The position numbers and the translations under genes are program-made. Source: Actinomycetes bacterium (GTDB lineage Bacteria; Actinomycetota; Acidimicrobiia; Acidimicrobiales; RAAP-2). Taken from it: a stretch of DNA of 20,045 nucleotides. Shown piece after piece: positions 19,781 to 20,045 of the stretch (its first letter is position 1; the number at the start of each line of letters is the position of its first letter). The stretch covers positions 1-20,045 of the forward strand of contig JAJYWG010000411.1 of assembly GCA_021791615.1 (NCBI GenBank), in the 5' to 3' direction. The notes below the pieces were generated by a model, which saw only the letters and a program-made list of their open reading frames with translations, did not search any database and was not told the DNA's origin.

Positions 19781-19966
19781 TCACTCCGGGTCGCTCGCTC
19801 CCGCGCCGTCGTCACCCGGAACGGACGGCTCGGCGGACGGCCCAGGGCGAGATGACCCCGGCTCGACATAGACGTACTTGCCGTTGCAGTCGAGTGAGCG
19901 ATAGTGATCACTCGCGCCGCACCCCTTCTCGGGGTTCCTCGCCTGTTGCCAGGGTCGGTTCTGGCC
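19781..19966 (-). pseudogene. Coding-like minus-strand tail without a start (possible broken gene)
   Basis: The 302 bases after the LLM stop hold no intact gene. On the minus strand the frame ending at TGA (plus 19781-19783) reads NRPWQQARNPEKGC, then SDHYRSLDCNGKYVYVEPG, then a Pro/Ser/Gly-rich end. This looks like a natural protein C-terminus with two Cys. It has no start codon and is closed upstream by a stop at 19967-19969. A neighbouring frame further upstream reads DLCNPGRPSP, also protein-like, suggesting one or more frameshifts. It may be the decayed 3' end of a gene that begins to the right of the window, or chance. I do not recognise the family. Confidence 0.25.
19891..19914. other. 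Inverted repeat in the right-end region
   Basis: CGAGTGA (19891-19897) and TCACTCG (19908-19914) form 7-bp arms around a 10-base spacer, and the self-complementary AGTGATCACT overlaps the right arm. It may be a stem-loop or an operator, but it also falls in the coding-like tail described here. Confidence 0.3.
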
Positions 19967-20045
19967 TCACCGGGGACGGCCTCCCAGGATTGCAGAGGTC
20001 TTACGTCCCCTCCTCCGGCACCCGATGATCCGGCGTCGGAGCCGA

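Overview
The window is high-GC DNA that reads as actinobacterial. The partial protein at the left edge carries near-identical 42-residue repeats ([15 protein letters not shown]...). I associate these repeats with Acidimicrobiia-type actinobacteria, so that lineage is my best guess; it is inference, not proof. Frequent GTG/TTG starts, an F420-type LLM oxidoreductase, two class I P450s and many acyl-CoA genes fit an actinobacterium with a large lipid, sterol or terpenoid catabolic repertoire.

Layout. (1) 2-283 (+): 3' end of the repeat protein. (2) 336-8134 (-): a leftward block, read from right to left as acyl-CoA synthetase, second (atypical) acyl-CoA synthetase, cytochrome P450, then, after a 209-base spacer, a hydantoinase B-like subunit and an acyl-CoA dehydrogenase. 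(3) 8434-10102 (+): a DUF35/OB-fold Zn-ribbon protein overlapping a thiolase. (4) 10192-11436 (-) acyl-CoA dehydrogenase, divergent from 11577-12803 (+) amidohydrolase-2 family protein. (5) 12822-14852 (-): a single-chain fusion of ETF beta and alpha, followed by a tRNA-Lys(CTT) gene on the plus strand. (6) 15218-16399 (-): an aminoglycoside/choline-kinase-like phosphotransferase. (7) 16497-19743 (+): a small Cys/His protein, a CYP124/125-like P450, a TetR regulator and an LLM-class oxidoreductase. (8) 19744-20045: no intact gene, but a coding-looking minus-strand tail that seems broken.

Together the genes can oxidise (two P450s), activate (two AMP-forming ligases), dehydrogenate (two ACADs feeding the fused ETF) and thiolytically cleave (thiolase plus DUF35) a lipid-like carboxylic acid. 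No enoyl-CoA hydratase, hydroxyacyl-CoA dehydrogenase, ETF-quinone oxidoreductase, ferredoxin or HyuA partner is visible, so the pathway is incomplete here and its substrate cannot be read from the sequence.

The most interesting signals are regulatory. A 14-bp motif, TGACAC-NNN-CGTCA (TGAC-N6-GTCA), occurs in three separate intergenic regions in front of five catabolic transcription units (3525-3538, 8250-8263, 11540-11553), which suggests a local regulon. A different perfect operator, ATCGGACA-TTG-TGTCCGAT, lies just downstream of a near-consensus promoter for the P450-TetR unit. Many spacers also hold short perfect tandem repeats (9, 11, 12, 26, 28 and 36 bp periods).
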